From the NCBI GenBank assembly GCA_004352715.1, contig SCFE01000063.1, positions 1,681,366 through 1,745,365 on the forward strand: a stretch of DNA of 64,000 nt, given 5' to 3'. The translations under genes and the position numbers were made by a program. Source of the stretch: Hofstenia miamia. Its lineage: Eukaryota > Xenacoelomorpha > Acoela. The notes beneath the pieces are model-generated. The model was not told where the DNA came from and searched no databases. It saw nothing but the letters and a program-made list of their open reading frames with translations. Numbering within the stretch: position 1 is the stretch's first letter; each line of letters opens with the position of its first letter. Shown piece by piece: positions 22,477 to 32,649 of the stretch.

Positions 22477-24316
22477 TCTTTAGCTTCAATGCAGATGCAA
22501 TTATGCTGTTATGCAATATTTATATCTCGTCACTGGGTAATTCATTTTTTTTGAATTTTCCGGGCTCTTCCTCGGTCACAGGGTGAAGTCACATTTTTCG
22601 ACGTGGTTGCAACTCTGATTAGAAATTTTGAGTCATGGTGGAAACAAAATCACAAGCCTAATTCAACTGGTTTATAATAGCGCTAATTTTAGTAAATACT
22701 TAAAAGGATTAGACTGCAAAGGGTACACATGCAATATTAATTTCACCTTTACATACAGGATTGGCCATAAGTCATATGCAAAATAATCCATTCACTTAAA
22801 ATAAAAATAATCAATATCAAAGAAATATTATTTTAAAGCAACTAAAAAGGAGCCTTATCTAAACGTTATAGCAAATGCTCCAATGTCCCTACTTATTCTT
22901 GCAGGACCACATCGGAAATGTGTTTGATATTTTCAACAGCCTTATCTTAATTCATATCTCGTAGTTCCTTCAAATTCAGATTCAATACGCTTTCGCAAAA
23001 CCCCAAAACCGTGTTCGTCATTACTTATGAAACTTTTTTGAAATCATTTTATTATTGATATCAGTGATGGGAAATGTCAGCAATTTATTTCTAAGCTATT
23101 AAATATAATTTTAACTTTCTTACTTACTTTACTTACTTTTTTCTCACTAACAATACTAAGTTTTTTATCAAAATAGCAAGACTACTTCACTGGTTGAAAA
23201 ACAATGTCATACAAGGAATAAGCAGATATTTTCAAAAAAAATTTTTAGGGTCATAAGTTATAGTAAAAGTTAGAAAAAGTCCCATTAAGAAAGCTCCATA
23301 ACTTTTTTATAGTAATCAAAAGTTTAATAAGGAAGGTGAATCCTGCCTCCATATCAATTCGGGTTAATCATATAACCCTCAGATCAAAATGGGGTCCATT
23401 GGTCCCCAAAGTAAATTCTGAAACGTCCTGCCAACTAACTAATATAATGAATTTAGACCAGCTCATAGGGCAATTATAATTTTAATACATAGTTTTAAGA
23501 AATGTACAAAAATTGAAGTTTGAAAGGAATTTTTGCAGTATAAATAGCAAGTTGAATTTTCATAATTGCCATTTGAGGGATAAAGTCATTAGGGACAATT
23601 GTTAAAATTCATGTCCTAGGGTGAATGGAGAAATACCACCAACTTGTGGAATCAATGCCAGACTGTGTGCAAATGGCGATACAAGCAATTGTCATAATTT
23701 AGGAATACATTCTAACAAATTCCAAACCTTTAGAGCCTTTAAAAGTTTAAGTGATTCCAAAAACATCCACAAATTTTGAGATCACATTTCTGAACATTCT
23801 AAGTTGATGGTGCTGATATGAAAAATATGTGTGCAAAGTTAGACATAAAGAGGGAAAAAGAGAAAAAATAGGGAACGGAGACTATTAATTTGTTGCCAAC
23901 TACATAATAATTTATGGAGTGCTGAATTGAAATTTTAGATAAAATAACCAATTAATTGTATAAAATTGTTAGATTTGCTACAATTTTAATATATAATGCC
24001 TCAATAACAGAAATTCATTGGCATGTATAAAATTTAAATATGAACAATGTTTAAATATTTAGAAAAAATTAATGTCTTAGACATCAACCCGACTGAAATT
24101 GAATATCTGAATCTGGCCCGACACATTTTACAACTAGACCAAAGCAAAGTTAAAATGATGCCAATACATTCATGACAGAAAAGAACCACACTCCTATGCA
24201 AAAGTGTGGAATATTCTTATTTGCTTGTAAATTTAATGCGAAAAGATCTAAACAATTATTCAAATAATGAGAAGTTGGGATTAACAAAATCATAGTACAA
24301 AGTGCATAAAAATAAC
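22477..24316. other. Gene-free intergenic DNA between the convergent ELOVL genes
   Basis: AT-rich, no recognised motif. The true last exon of ELOVL gene 2 could lie here if 24317-24466 is wrong. Confidence 0.4.
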
Positions 24317-24466
24317 TTATAAATAAATGTAAAAAGAAGATAATATAAAGCATAGTGCAACAGTAATGACAACCCTGTAGAAAACAAAATATTCCAGAGT
24401 TTTGCATACCAGTGTACATAATATGACTTGTAAATCAAAGAAACAACCAAGAATTCGCTTGTTGCA
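24317..24466 (-). CDS. Possible terminal exon of ELOVL gene 2 (doubtful)
   Basis: On the minus strand a strong acceptor (tttcttaatttcag) precedes a 49-codon open stretch in the expected phase 0, ending TAA. It starts CNKRILGCFF, is hydrophobic, and ends ILSSFYIYL. The last Phe-Tyr-Ile falls one residue from its position in gene 1 (LFSQFYI). Against it: the second Gln of TxxQxxQ is absent, the basic C-terminal tail is missing, and sequence identity to gene 1 is weak. It could be a diverged exon of a decaying gene or a chance hydrophobic ORF. A better exon may lie unrecognised between 22 and 26 kb. Confidence 0.28.
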   Translation of the reverse strand, partial: CNKRILGCFFDLQVILCTLVCKTLEYFVFYRVVITVALCFILSSFYIYL

Positions 24467-25230
24467 CTGAAATTAAGAAATAAAGTTAACTAAGAAGTAC
24501 ACTAAATATAACTACTATGCATTAATTATTTTTACATGAAGAAAATTAAGAGAGTAATGGAGAGTTATTGCCATTTAACGATTCCAAATCTTTGAGATTC
24601 AGTTTAACTTTCTTTTTCTTTAGGTGGCTTAGTGTACGACTCCAAGTAGAATCGAGAGAATAAGATGAAGAACGAAAGCATATAGAAAAATGTTGTTGTG
24701 TACACTGTGTTGTACATGACCTGTTTATTCGAACAATCAGAGTACACATTGTAACAACAGCTTAACATTATTATCAAGAATTGTGTCTAAAAATGATTAA
24801 TTAGTTAATATCTCCAATTCTGTATCACCTATATATGTACATGTACATGTATGAGGACGTGGCATGGGACTAAATTCATTTCCTTTTAAACATTGTTGCT
24901 AACATTAGCCTTCATGCATGACACCTGGCAATACTAGACAGAGGGTATACAAGTATATGCTATTCAATTCAAGGTCATCGGACGTGTGTAGTTTTTAAAG
25001 CTCAAGCACTTACATTTAATGTTAGAAATGTATAAAAATATCATTGTAGTCGTATGCGATGCCGGTAATTTACTAAATATCTTGAAGATTAGACGTGTTG
25101 CAGCTAACTGAAAACAAAATCAAAAGCTTAATGCCATTGCTTTATAGTGGCTGCATAAAATAAATTTTTCGAAAAAATACATAAAACGATTAGATAACCA
25201 GTGGTAAGCATGCAATAACCATATCAACCT

Positions 25231-25287
25231 GATATATATGTATATATATGTATATATATATATATTATATATATATATATATATATA
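25231..25287. repeat. (AT)n microsatellite, interrupted
   Basis: About 55 bp of TA repeats with occasional tg units. Confidence 0.93.
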
Positions 25288-25562
25288 AAGAATAATAGAC
25301 ATTGGAAAGATTTATTGTTGTATAGCTCGACTCAGTCACAATTTTTTATCAAACGGCCTTTCAATCAATAGGCATCTATATTTAAATGTAATTAATCAAT
25401 AATTATCCAACAAACAATTGCGTGATCAACATATTAAAAAAGTTTTTTTTTAAAAAGTTCTCATTAGTAACAAGATTATAAGAAAGGCATATTGAATGAA
25501 AAAATTAGAATCTGCATAATCAAATTATAACAAGCAGTAGTATACATTTGCTTTGCTTTCAA

Positions 25563-25652
25563 AAGGCTCGTTTTGGATTCGTTATATATCCAATTCTCTG
25601 CTCAAGCTCGGCTCGGCTCGGCTAGGCTTGGCTCGGCTCGTTTACAAGTCTG
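25563..25652. mobile_element. Truncated copy of the CGGCT-array hAT MITE
   Basis: It matches the right half of the 12100-12279 element: tatatccaattctctgctca, then repeated ggctc units, then ggctcgtttacaagtctg. The left terminus is missing. It lies just downstream of ELOVL gene 2 exon 5, in the putative last intron. Confidence 0.6.
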
Positions 25653-26000
25653 AGCCTAATAAAATGAGATTCACATAGATATATTATGGATACATGAATT
25701 GATTAAAGAGGCTCAAGAATTTGAAAGTGCAAACTTGAAGCATTTAGTGCAATTTATTTTGTGATTGTAATCAATACTTTTAATATACTTTTATTATTAA
25801 CGTTCTGCAGGGGTTCTTAGAGTTTGCAAATTCAAAATTTTTTTCAAGATATAATGCATCTACTTTAGAATTTGTATTTCACTGTTACAATGCACATTAT
25901 CGAATTGCATATTCAAATTACATGTATATGCCTCACATTTAGAATAAACTAAATAACATGAGTTATGTTTCAATATAACTTTTGAAGTATTAGAACTTAC

Positions 26001-26128
26001 AAGCTGCATTTTTGTGATATATTTCTTCCACCATAAGTGTTTTCGAACTCCTTCACCCAAAGTTGTCAAGAAGTAATAGAAGTACATGAAGAAATGAATA
26101 ATAGCGTTAAGCACAATTTGGCGATGCA
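26001..26128 (-). CDS. ELOVL gene 2, exon with HxxMYxYY motif
   Basis: 128 bp, phase 1 to phase 0, acceptor aatttag, donor gtaagt. It encodes VHRQIVLNAIIHFFMYFYYF, then LTTLGEGVRKHLWWKKYITK and MQL. It aligns without gaps to the gene 1 exon. Confidence 0.9.
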
Positions 26129-28686
26129 CTAAATTGCAATCTCAAAGTTTTCTTTAAGAAGTTAATAATATTGATTTGTTAAGTTAAAATGTTTAACTTT
26201 TTACCAAATGATTGTTCAAATATTTTAAAATTCAAAGTTTTATCAAGTTATTATAGTTATGATTGCAGTTTCTCGTAAAGTAAAACTTTAAAATGAACAT
26301 TAGTATGCTTTATGTATTAAATGAAAAGATTTACCTGAGTCTGGGATGTAAGTTGCAACATACCACATGTATGCAACCACGGAGCCATGGTGGTAAATGT
26401 GTAAAAATGACAATTGTCTATCACTTTTTCGCAATATAAAGAATATCTAAATTAATATAGGTGTTTGTTAAGGAAATTAGATTTACAAATTTATTGAGAA
26501 TATGTTAGAATCAAGGGTCCTGTTTGGTCTCGGTAGTCCTTAAGGTCTTAAATTTTGCTTTCAAAATCAAGTTAAAATGAGATATTCCACAACGAAAATA
26601 TAACTAAATATTACAAACTTCAATACTGTTGCTGAACCTTAACATATTAAGGCAACTTCTTGATATTATGCATTTATAGAAATCTGATTCCGAGGCTGTT
26701 GGTCAGGTTCCGTTCCGTATGTGATCCCGCACACTTCTATGTCAAAGCCAACACTTTATTTTTATTAAGAGAAGTATATACAATATTAGGGTTTTGAGGA
26801 GCCAGCATTTTATTGGTCGAGTTTCATTATTCCCATTGGACTTCGTCTAAATCCTCTCCATTCCACGCCATTACTTTTTTTGGTCAAAAGTGGATTTTTT
26901 CAAGTAAGAAATCGAATTTTTTGTTAATATTCATAAAAATTATACTCTAAAATGGTAATTTGCATATTAGCGGTTTACTTCTGCAACATCTTGAGAGTTT
27001 CATGAGGGCCTAGCCCAATGGTAGTAGTAGGATGACCTAGTAAACGTGCGTGATTGCCTGGGCCAAGGTAGCCTTAAATGAACGGCGGGCCACAATTTTT
27101 AGCAAATCTTTTAAATCAAGATAATTTAGGTATTTCCACGCATATCAATTTTTTTTGGCGATTGTATGCAAAAAACTGTTTCAGGCTTTTAGTTCATATT
27201 GGTTTTGTTGTTTTTCCATACACTTTCCATTGTACGGGTTTTTTGTTTCTGAGTATTTGACTGCTTGCCAAGTAAGGGAAATGTGGTTCAGGCGAGGTTA
27301 TTGATCATTAAACCTGATCACCACGGAGATGTCGGAGATCTACTTCCATTAGAAAATGTTTAATATGCTCCTAACGAAGTGTCAATGTTCGTTATAGTTT
27401 CATTCAACCAGTCTTTAACTATAAATAAGTGTAAAAATTTTATGTGCATTATTATATGGTAGAATGATACATACCGTATCTAGAAATTCTACATACTTAA
27501 TAATGTAGAATTCCCAGGTTAATTCCACACTGCCTCCTTCACGTACATTATGAGGCCTGCATATTAACCCATAGTTGTCAGAAAAAATTGATGTAATCAT
27601 CTAAAAAATAATTAAATTAATGGGCAGTTAATAATTGAAAATTTTATAAATTTGTTAACAAATCGTAATAAAGAACGTATCCTATTCCAGAATTCTTAAG
27701 CAATCTATACATTCAATAATATTAGATAAGTGTGAAATCGACATACATGTAGTTAAGCATGCACATATCTAATATAGCCCTGCAAGCCAAGCTTACAAAT
27801 TGCAAGCAGTGCAGTACGCAAAAGGCACATGCTGCAATATCCCGATCCCCGGTATGTTTGACTAATGATTAAATCAAAAGAAATTTGTTAGAAAGTTAAA
27901 AACTATGCTGAAATGTCCTCATCGAAAATCCTGCATACGCCCCTGTTTGCAGAAGCTATTTTTTCATTCTAAACCGAACCGATTTAAGATATTAAAAAAT
28001 TATACTTATCCGGTTTAAAACAACTTGCTGAAAATATATTATAACTAATTTATAAATGCAAGAAATGTGAGTTGTCAGACAAGTGTAAATTTGCCGAAAT
28101 GCCATCCAATCAGAAATTAGCAGCAGAGTAGAGCCAACCGGTTAATTAACCGAACTGCTTGCAACACTGAAGTGTTGGGATGTAAACAGTAACTTAATTG
28201 ATTAAAACTACACAACCTTGTAGGCTATCACTTATTGTAATTTTCGTTTTAACGACTTGATGATGTTTGTAAACTTGTTTCTTTAAATTTATTTTGTCTA
28301 AACACTTGTATATGTGCGAATTCTATGTATAATCGTGACTATTTTTCTGAATAGTACTAAGGGCATCGCCAGGCAAATGCTAAAATGCTATAGCAAATTT
28401 TAATGCATTATATTAATCAATTGTTTTTGTTTTGCATAAAATTATTATTCACGAATCATTAAACATTTCCAATAGACAATCTAAAATCTTACGGCTAAGC
28501 TTAAATATCCGTTAACTAAGACCATCATTAAGTTATAGATTTGCATTGGGACTTTCACCGAAAAAGCATCTCGACTCTGCATCCACGCTTTACCACCAAA
28601 GCAGCCAATCACGTAAAGAATCACCATCAGCACCATTGGAAGTGGTGATCCATTGTTCATAAACATGTAGTTCGATAGACGAGGAT
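26001..28686 (-). CDS. ELOVL-type very-long-chain fatty acid elongase, gene 2 (ends incomplete)
   Basis: Four well-supported exons on the minus strand: 28686-28493, 27600-27475, 26446-26335 and 26128-26001. Lengths (194, 126, 112, 128 bp) and phases match gene 1 exon for exon. Motifs: [17 protein letters not shown] at the start, KYVEFLDT (canonical KxxExxDT), QLSFLHIYHH (HxxHH, Gln at -5), HFFMYFYYF (HxxMYxYY) and LWWKKYITKMQL. The predicted role is condensation in ER fatty-acid elongation, as for gene 1. The first coding exon (expected above 28.7 kb) was not found, and the last exon is doubtful (see 24317-24466). The two genes converge with about 10 kb between them. The four exons show no in-frame stops, so the gene may be functional if its ends exist. 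Confidence 0.85.
26335..26446 (-). CDS. ELOVL gene 2, exon with HxxHH box
   Basis: 112 bp, phase 0 to phase 1, acceptor aatttag, donor gtaaat. It encodes IFFILRKSDRQLSFLHIYHH then a membrane stretch ending VATYIPDSG. It aligns without gaps to the gene 1 exon. Confidence 0.9.
27475..27600 (-). CDS. ELOVL gene 2, exon with KxxExxDT box
   Basis: 126 bp, phase 0 at both ends. The acceptor is a T-rich tract ending tttttag and the donor is gtatgt. It encodes MITSIFSDNYGLICRPHN and then ELTWEFYIIKYVEFLDT. KYVEFLDT is the canonical family box with Glu retained. Confidence 0.87.
28493..28686 (-). CDS. ELOVL gene 2, first recognised coding exon
   Basis: 194 bp. Read on the minus strand, the acceptor is atgtttag and the donor gtaaga. 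It encodes [17 protein letters not shown] through NGYLSLA. The first nine or so residues are almost identical to gene 1, and a hydrophobic membrane segment follows. Asp is split by the upstream intron, as in gene 1. Confidence 0.85.
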
Positions 28687-30734
28687 CTAAACATTTGATG
28701 TATCACTTCAAAAGATTCTTCAGTGTAAATTAACTCTAAGCAACCTAGTGTAACCATATGCTTGCACTCTGTTTAGTTTACAGTTTCAAACATTTTTCTC
28801 CAAGTCTAAGAAATTTGAAAATACTTGAATGTGAACATCTCTATGGTCTTCCATTTAGGGTGTAAATTAATGCCTGAAGCAGGCGAAAATCTTAAGTATT
28901 TTTAATTTTTTTAGAAACTTTCAAATTGTTTCCATGCATAATGTTCAAACGATAATCTCGTCTAAAGTCCATGAAAGTAACAACTGACCTAAATTATTTT
29001 GTTTTCTGTGGAAGAGACAGCGACAAAAGATTTCGAGCAAAAGTTCCTACCAATAGTTAGTAAGGCATAACTACTTACAATTTTTTGAAGAAACAATTAA
29101 ATATTGTCAAAATTGCCCGGGTCAATTTCGTTTAAACATCATTGTACATCAGGGTATTTTTGGATTCATATGGGGTGAATATCTGATTACGTTCAACATA
29201 CTCAAAAGTTCGTGCAGCAAAATTTGTTTGTGCTGCTTTCCTCAGCATGAACAATATGTTTATATGTATAATATTGAGGTCTGACTTAACAGCCAATATT
29301 ATAAAATAATACATTTAAAATATAAGTGTTTCAATATCTGCACAAACCAATTATTACTTTGAGAAAAATTGTTCATTGAACACAATGGAATAGCCCACAC
29401 TGAAAGAAACAGTTTCCTTTGCAGAACTTGCCGTTAATTGCATGAAGGAAATTTATTTAATCTCAAAATCTTTTAAGTACATGAGTTCAAGCTTTGTTAG
29501 ATATAGTAATAAAGTGTAAAATTAAACTTGCCAAATCTGTCTTTTGACTAAACCAACATGTTATTGTCTTGTAAAAAATTGCAGTTGAACTTTCTGTCTT
29601 GGTATTTTCATAAAAATGTTGCATTACGTTACGAAATTTTCTTAGAGTTTTCTAAAATTCTTATTGCATCGGCCTATTACCAGTAATTTGATGTGAATAC
29701 CTGCAATGCCAATTGGGTCATTTTGTCAAGTCTAGAGTAGTTTTGGAACAACAATGGAACTAACGTTATTATATCTTCCTAGTAGCCTCAATTCTTGTCA
29801 GCATTAAATGTTCTTCACCATTTAGCCAATGTTGCTCGGGAGCAAACTGATTATGATGGTGGTTTCTGATAACAATATTTGAAAATGATATTGAAAATGA
29901 TTATTCATCTTCAAGTTGTAGTTCAACACATGGACCAATGTTATACCCCACAAAAAATCTCATTGCTAAAGACAGCAATAAGTGGGAACATAAACATGTT
30001 AATACTGTATTGAATGTTGGAAGATTTGTTCAACATGATATCTTATTTTCACACCAGGAGTAAAATTATCAATAAAACGTAAATACAACACCATTGCTAA
30101 ATCCAAGCTCTTAGAACTAAATTCCGACCTATCAATATGTAAAATTGAATAATATATGGGCATTATTTGCCTTAGATGCATTCTTAGACGAAGACTAGCA
30201 TCGTTTCATACCCTTTAGTAAACACTAGAAGTAGCAACATGCTATATTTTCTTAAAGAGCTATGCGATTCACTTGCAACCAGTGTATCAAAATCAATATT
30301 TTCAATGTATGATTTATAATATAAAGTGAGGAATGTTTTTTAAATGTTACGCTATTTTACAATACCAAAGTGGTGTTTTTGCTGTTTAATTATCAAAAAC
30401 AAGTCTAAGATGACCGGTTGGTGCTTCTAGTGTTAACAAAATTTTGGTTTTGCTCTTATTAAGTAGACTTTGTTGTAAATTTTTTTGAGATATTAAACTT
30501 CCTTTGATTTGATTGCACTTCAACTGTAGATCATTTAAGTACAATCTGATAAATTTCCTGCAGCCTTGAAGATTTTGAAGATTCTACAACAAATTGCATC
30601 CACGCCTTTAGCATTCATGGTGTTTAATAAAGAAACAAAAAATTTGTTTATATTTTCGCAAAGTAAATATAATATTTCGTTTCGTTTTACTTTGTTTTCG
30701 AATAATTCTTAGTTTTTTTTCAGTTGCTACTATG
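28687..30734. other. Upstream region of ELOVL gene 2
   Basis: The missing first coding exon (ending in phase 1) is expected here or farther up, but none could be identified. The largest minus-strand frames (29132-29314, 29999-30181) show no ELOVL similarity. Confidence 0.4.
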
Positions 30735-30955
30735 AATTTGGCCAGTCAGCATCGCCCTTTCATTGTGAAAATGTTTATCAAAAACGAATCTGTAACTGCA
30801 GCACAACAAGCGTTCCTGCAGCACAACAAGCGTTCGGTTTGCACTTCAAATTCGGGAGACATGATCCTGTGCCTGCTCTAAGCACAATTTTGTTACGGGT
30901 TACCAAATTCAGAGCTAGTGGATCAGCATTGAAAAGGAAATCAACTGGCTGACAT
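30735..30955 (+). pseudogene. N-terminal fragment of a DUF4817-type mariner-like transposase
   Basis: It reads FIVKMFIKNESVTAAQQAF, is then interrupted by a perfect 20-bp tandem duplication (30796-30835, unit ctgcagcacaacaagcgttc), and resumes in another frame as LHFKFGRHDPVPALSTILL with RVTKFRASGSALKRKSTG. This matches the HTH start of transposases of the type F-x-x-E-S-V-x-x-x-Q-R-x-F ... P-S-x-x-T-I-x-x-W-V-x-x-F-R-x-T-G-S-x. The duplication (20 bp) breaks the frame. Confidence 0.6.
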
Positions 30956-31314
30956 TCGACAGTGTGTGAACAATAACGGCTCCCAATTGACTGTTTTAAT
31001 TTTTAAAACCCAATGAAAATAATAGCATTATATTTACTTTTCAAAAATAAAATCACTTATTGTTTCCTTACTTTATTTGCCTTTTATTAAGCCTATAAAT
31101 ATGTCAGATCTTTTTGCCGGATGTAGAACAAAACATTGACTCACATGATTCCGATGAATGTAATATTGCAATATTGTAGGTTCCATGTATCTATAGCTCA
31201 GGTAAAATGTGGCCACATTATAAACATATTTTTGGTAACAAACGAAAGACAAATAGAGGCTTATAAAATATATTTGAAAATATAATTGTTTCAGCTTGTA
31301 ACCTGGTGACAAAG

Positions 31315-31640
31315 TTATTTGACAAGTTTGCTTTGAAAAGCATGACACCCAGATAAACGTCTTGAAACTGAATCCATTAAACGGACTCTAACTTCTTGAG
31401 TTATTTGGTGTTGCGATTCAAAGATCTTTAATTCTTTCAGATTTGCGGGATTTTTTTCTTGAGAAAATCCCTCAGAATCTGTCACACGTTCTCTATGTGT
31501 ACTAGGTTTGGCGAACTCGGTGGCCACTACATAACTTGAATATTATAATTGGGAAAAAAATTCTTTTGTCGATTTTGAGGTATTAAGGGTTCCTCCATCT
31601 TGTTCTAAGATCCATGAATCGGGATATAAGCAGGTTGTGT
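31315..31640 (-). pseudogene. C-terminal fragment of a mariner-like transposase
   Basis: Minus-strand reading: SWILEQDGGTLNT near 31620-31580 (compare WFQQDGATxHT), then NPANLKELKIF (compare NxPxxLxELK), and RVRLMDSVSRRLSGC (compare RxVMxNFxxRLxxC). These follow C-terminal order for the same family as the 30735 fragment. It points toward that fragment, so the two are convergent halves rather than one element. The catalytic Asp of QDGA is retained; the SPDL block is lost. Confidence 0.5.
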
Positions 31641-32108
31641 ATGGTATAAGTTCCTCGAGTATTTGGCAATTTTTTGAACTATTAATTGGACCAGTGCCAT
31701 CTAGTAACTTTAGATAAAATCCTTTGTACGATAATGCAAATTTTGAATAGTGGCCACTTTTTTACTTGAGCTATATGTATATAGTGCGTGCAAAAATTCC
31801 ATAAACTAGTAGTATATGTGATGATTGGAAAAATATTTGTGCAAAAAATATATGCTAACTATGCATTTACATTTTTGATTAATTATATTAGTGCAAGTCA
31901 TTTTGACAGGTGTTGGCAAATTTTGGTAAAAAATTTCGCTGTAGATCTTGTGCAAAGCAAAATACTGCTTTTTCACCTTTATGCCATTTTCAGGAGCACA
32001 GGGCGTGAAGATTTTTACAAAATTGCAAAAAAGTAGTTACAATTATAATTTTAATGCAATTATTAATGTTTGTAAACTAGTGATATTTAAACGCAAAATA
32101 TGTTTACG

Positions 32109-32112
<4 letters not shown>

Positions 32113-32143
<31 letters not shown>
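32113..32143. repeat. (AT)n microsatellite
   Basis: A TA run of about 30 bp. A single unresolved base follows at 32176. Confidence 0.95.
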
Positions 32144-32146
<3 letters not shown>

Positions 32147-32530
32147 GGGTATTCCAAAATTTAGTTTTTCAATATNTCAATATTTAGTGCCGAATGGTGG
32201 ACAAATGGTTTAAAAATGACTTTAACAATAAAATTTTTCAAGATTTATTAAATTACGTCATGTCCTTTCTTCATTTAAGTCTTACATAAGAAGGTTAAAT
32301 AAGCAATAAGAAATGCGTCTCTTATTGTTACAGGAAAATATAGAATCATATATTTACTAAGTTGCTTTAATATTCTTATTTGTTAGCTAAGCAGAAAGAA
32401 AGCCTGCCCCACTCCCATCCACTCACTATTATATCCCTATTTTCAAAAACTGTCTATGCTTTTTGTGAATTTTTAGTGCTTTTCATTAGTTAAAAACCCT
32501 TATTTTCATAGCTTTTTGGTACCCATGAAT

Positions 32531-32565
32531 GAAAGGTGCCTTAAAATGACTAACACCAGCTGTCA

Positions 32566-32613
<48 letters not shown>

Positions 32614-32648
32614 TGACAGCTGGTGTTAGTCATTTTAAGGCACCTTTC
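32531..32648. repeat. Perfect 40-bp-arm palindrome around (AT)19, ending at an N
   Basis: Arm 32531-32570 begins gaaaggtgccttaaaatgac, and 32609-32648 is its exact reverse complement; the 38-bp centre is (AT)n. The right arm stops at the unresolved base 32649, which suggests a fold-back or assembly artefact. Confidence 0.9.
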
Positions 32649-32649
32649 N

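Noticed and set aside
27005-27080. tRNA-like A box (tagcccaatgg) suggesting a tRNA gene or SINE
   Set aside because: No B box at the right distance and no cloverleaf could be drawn.
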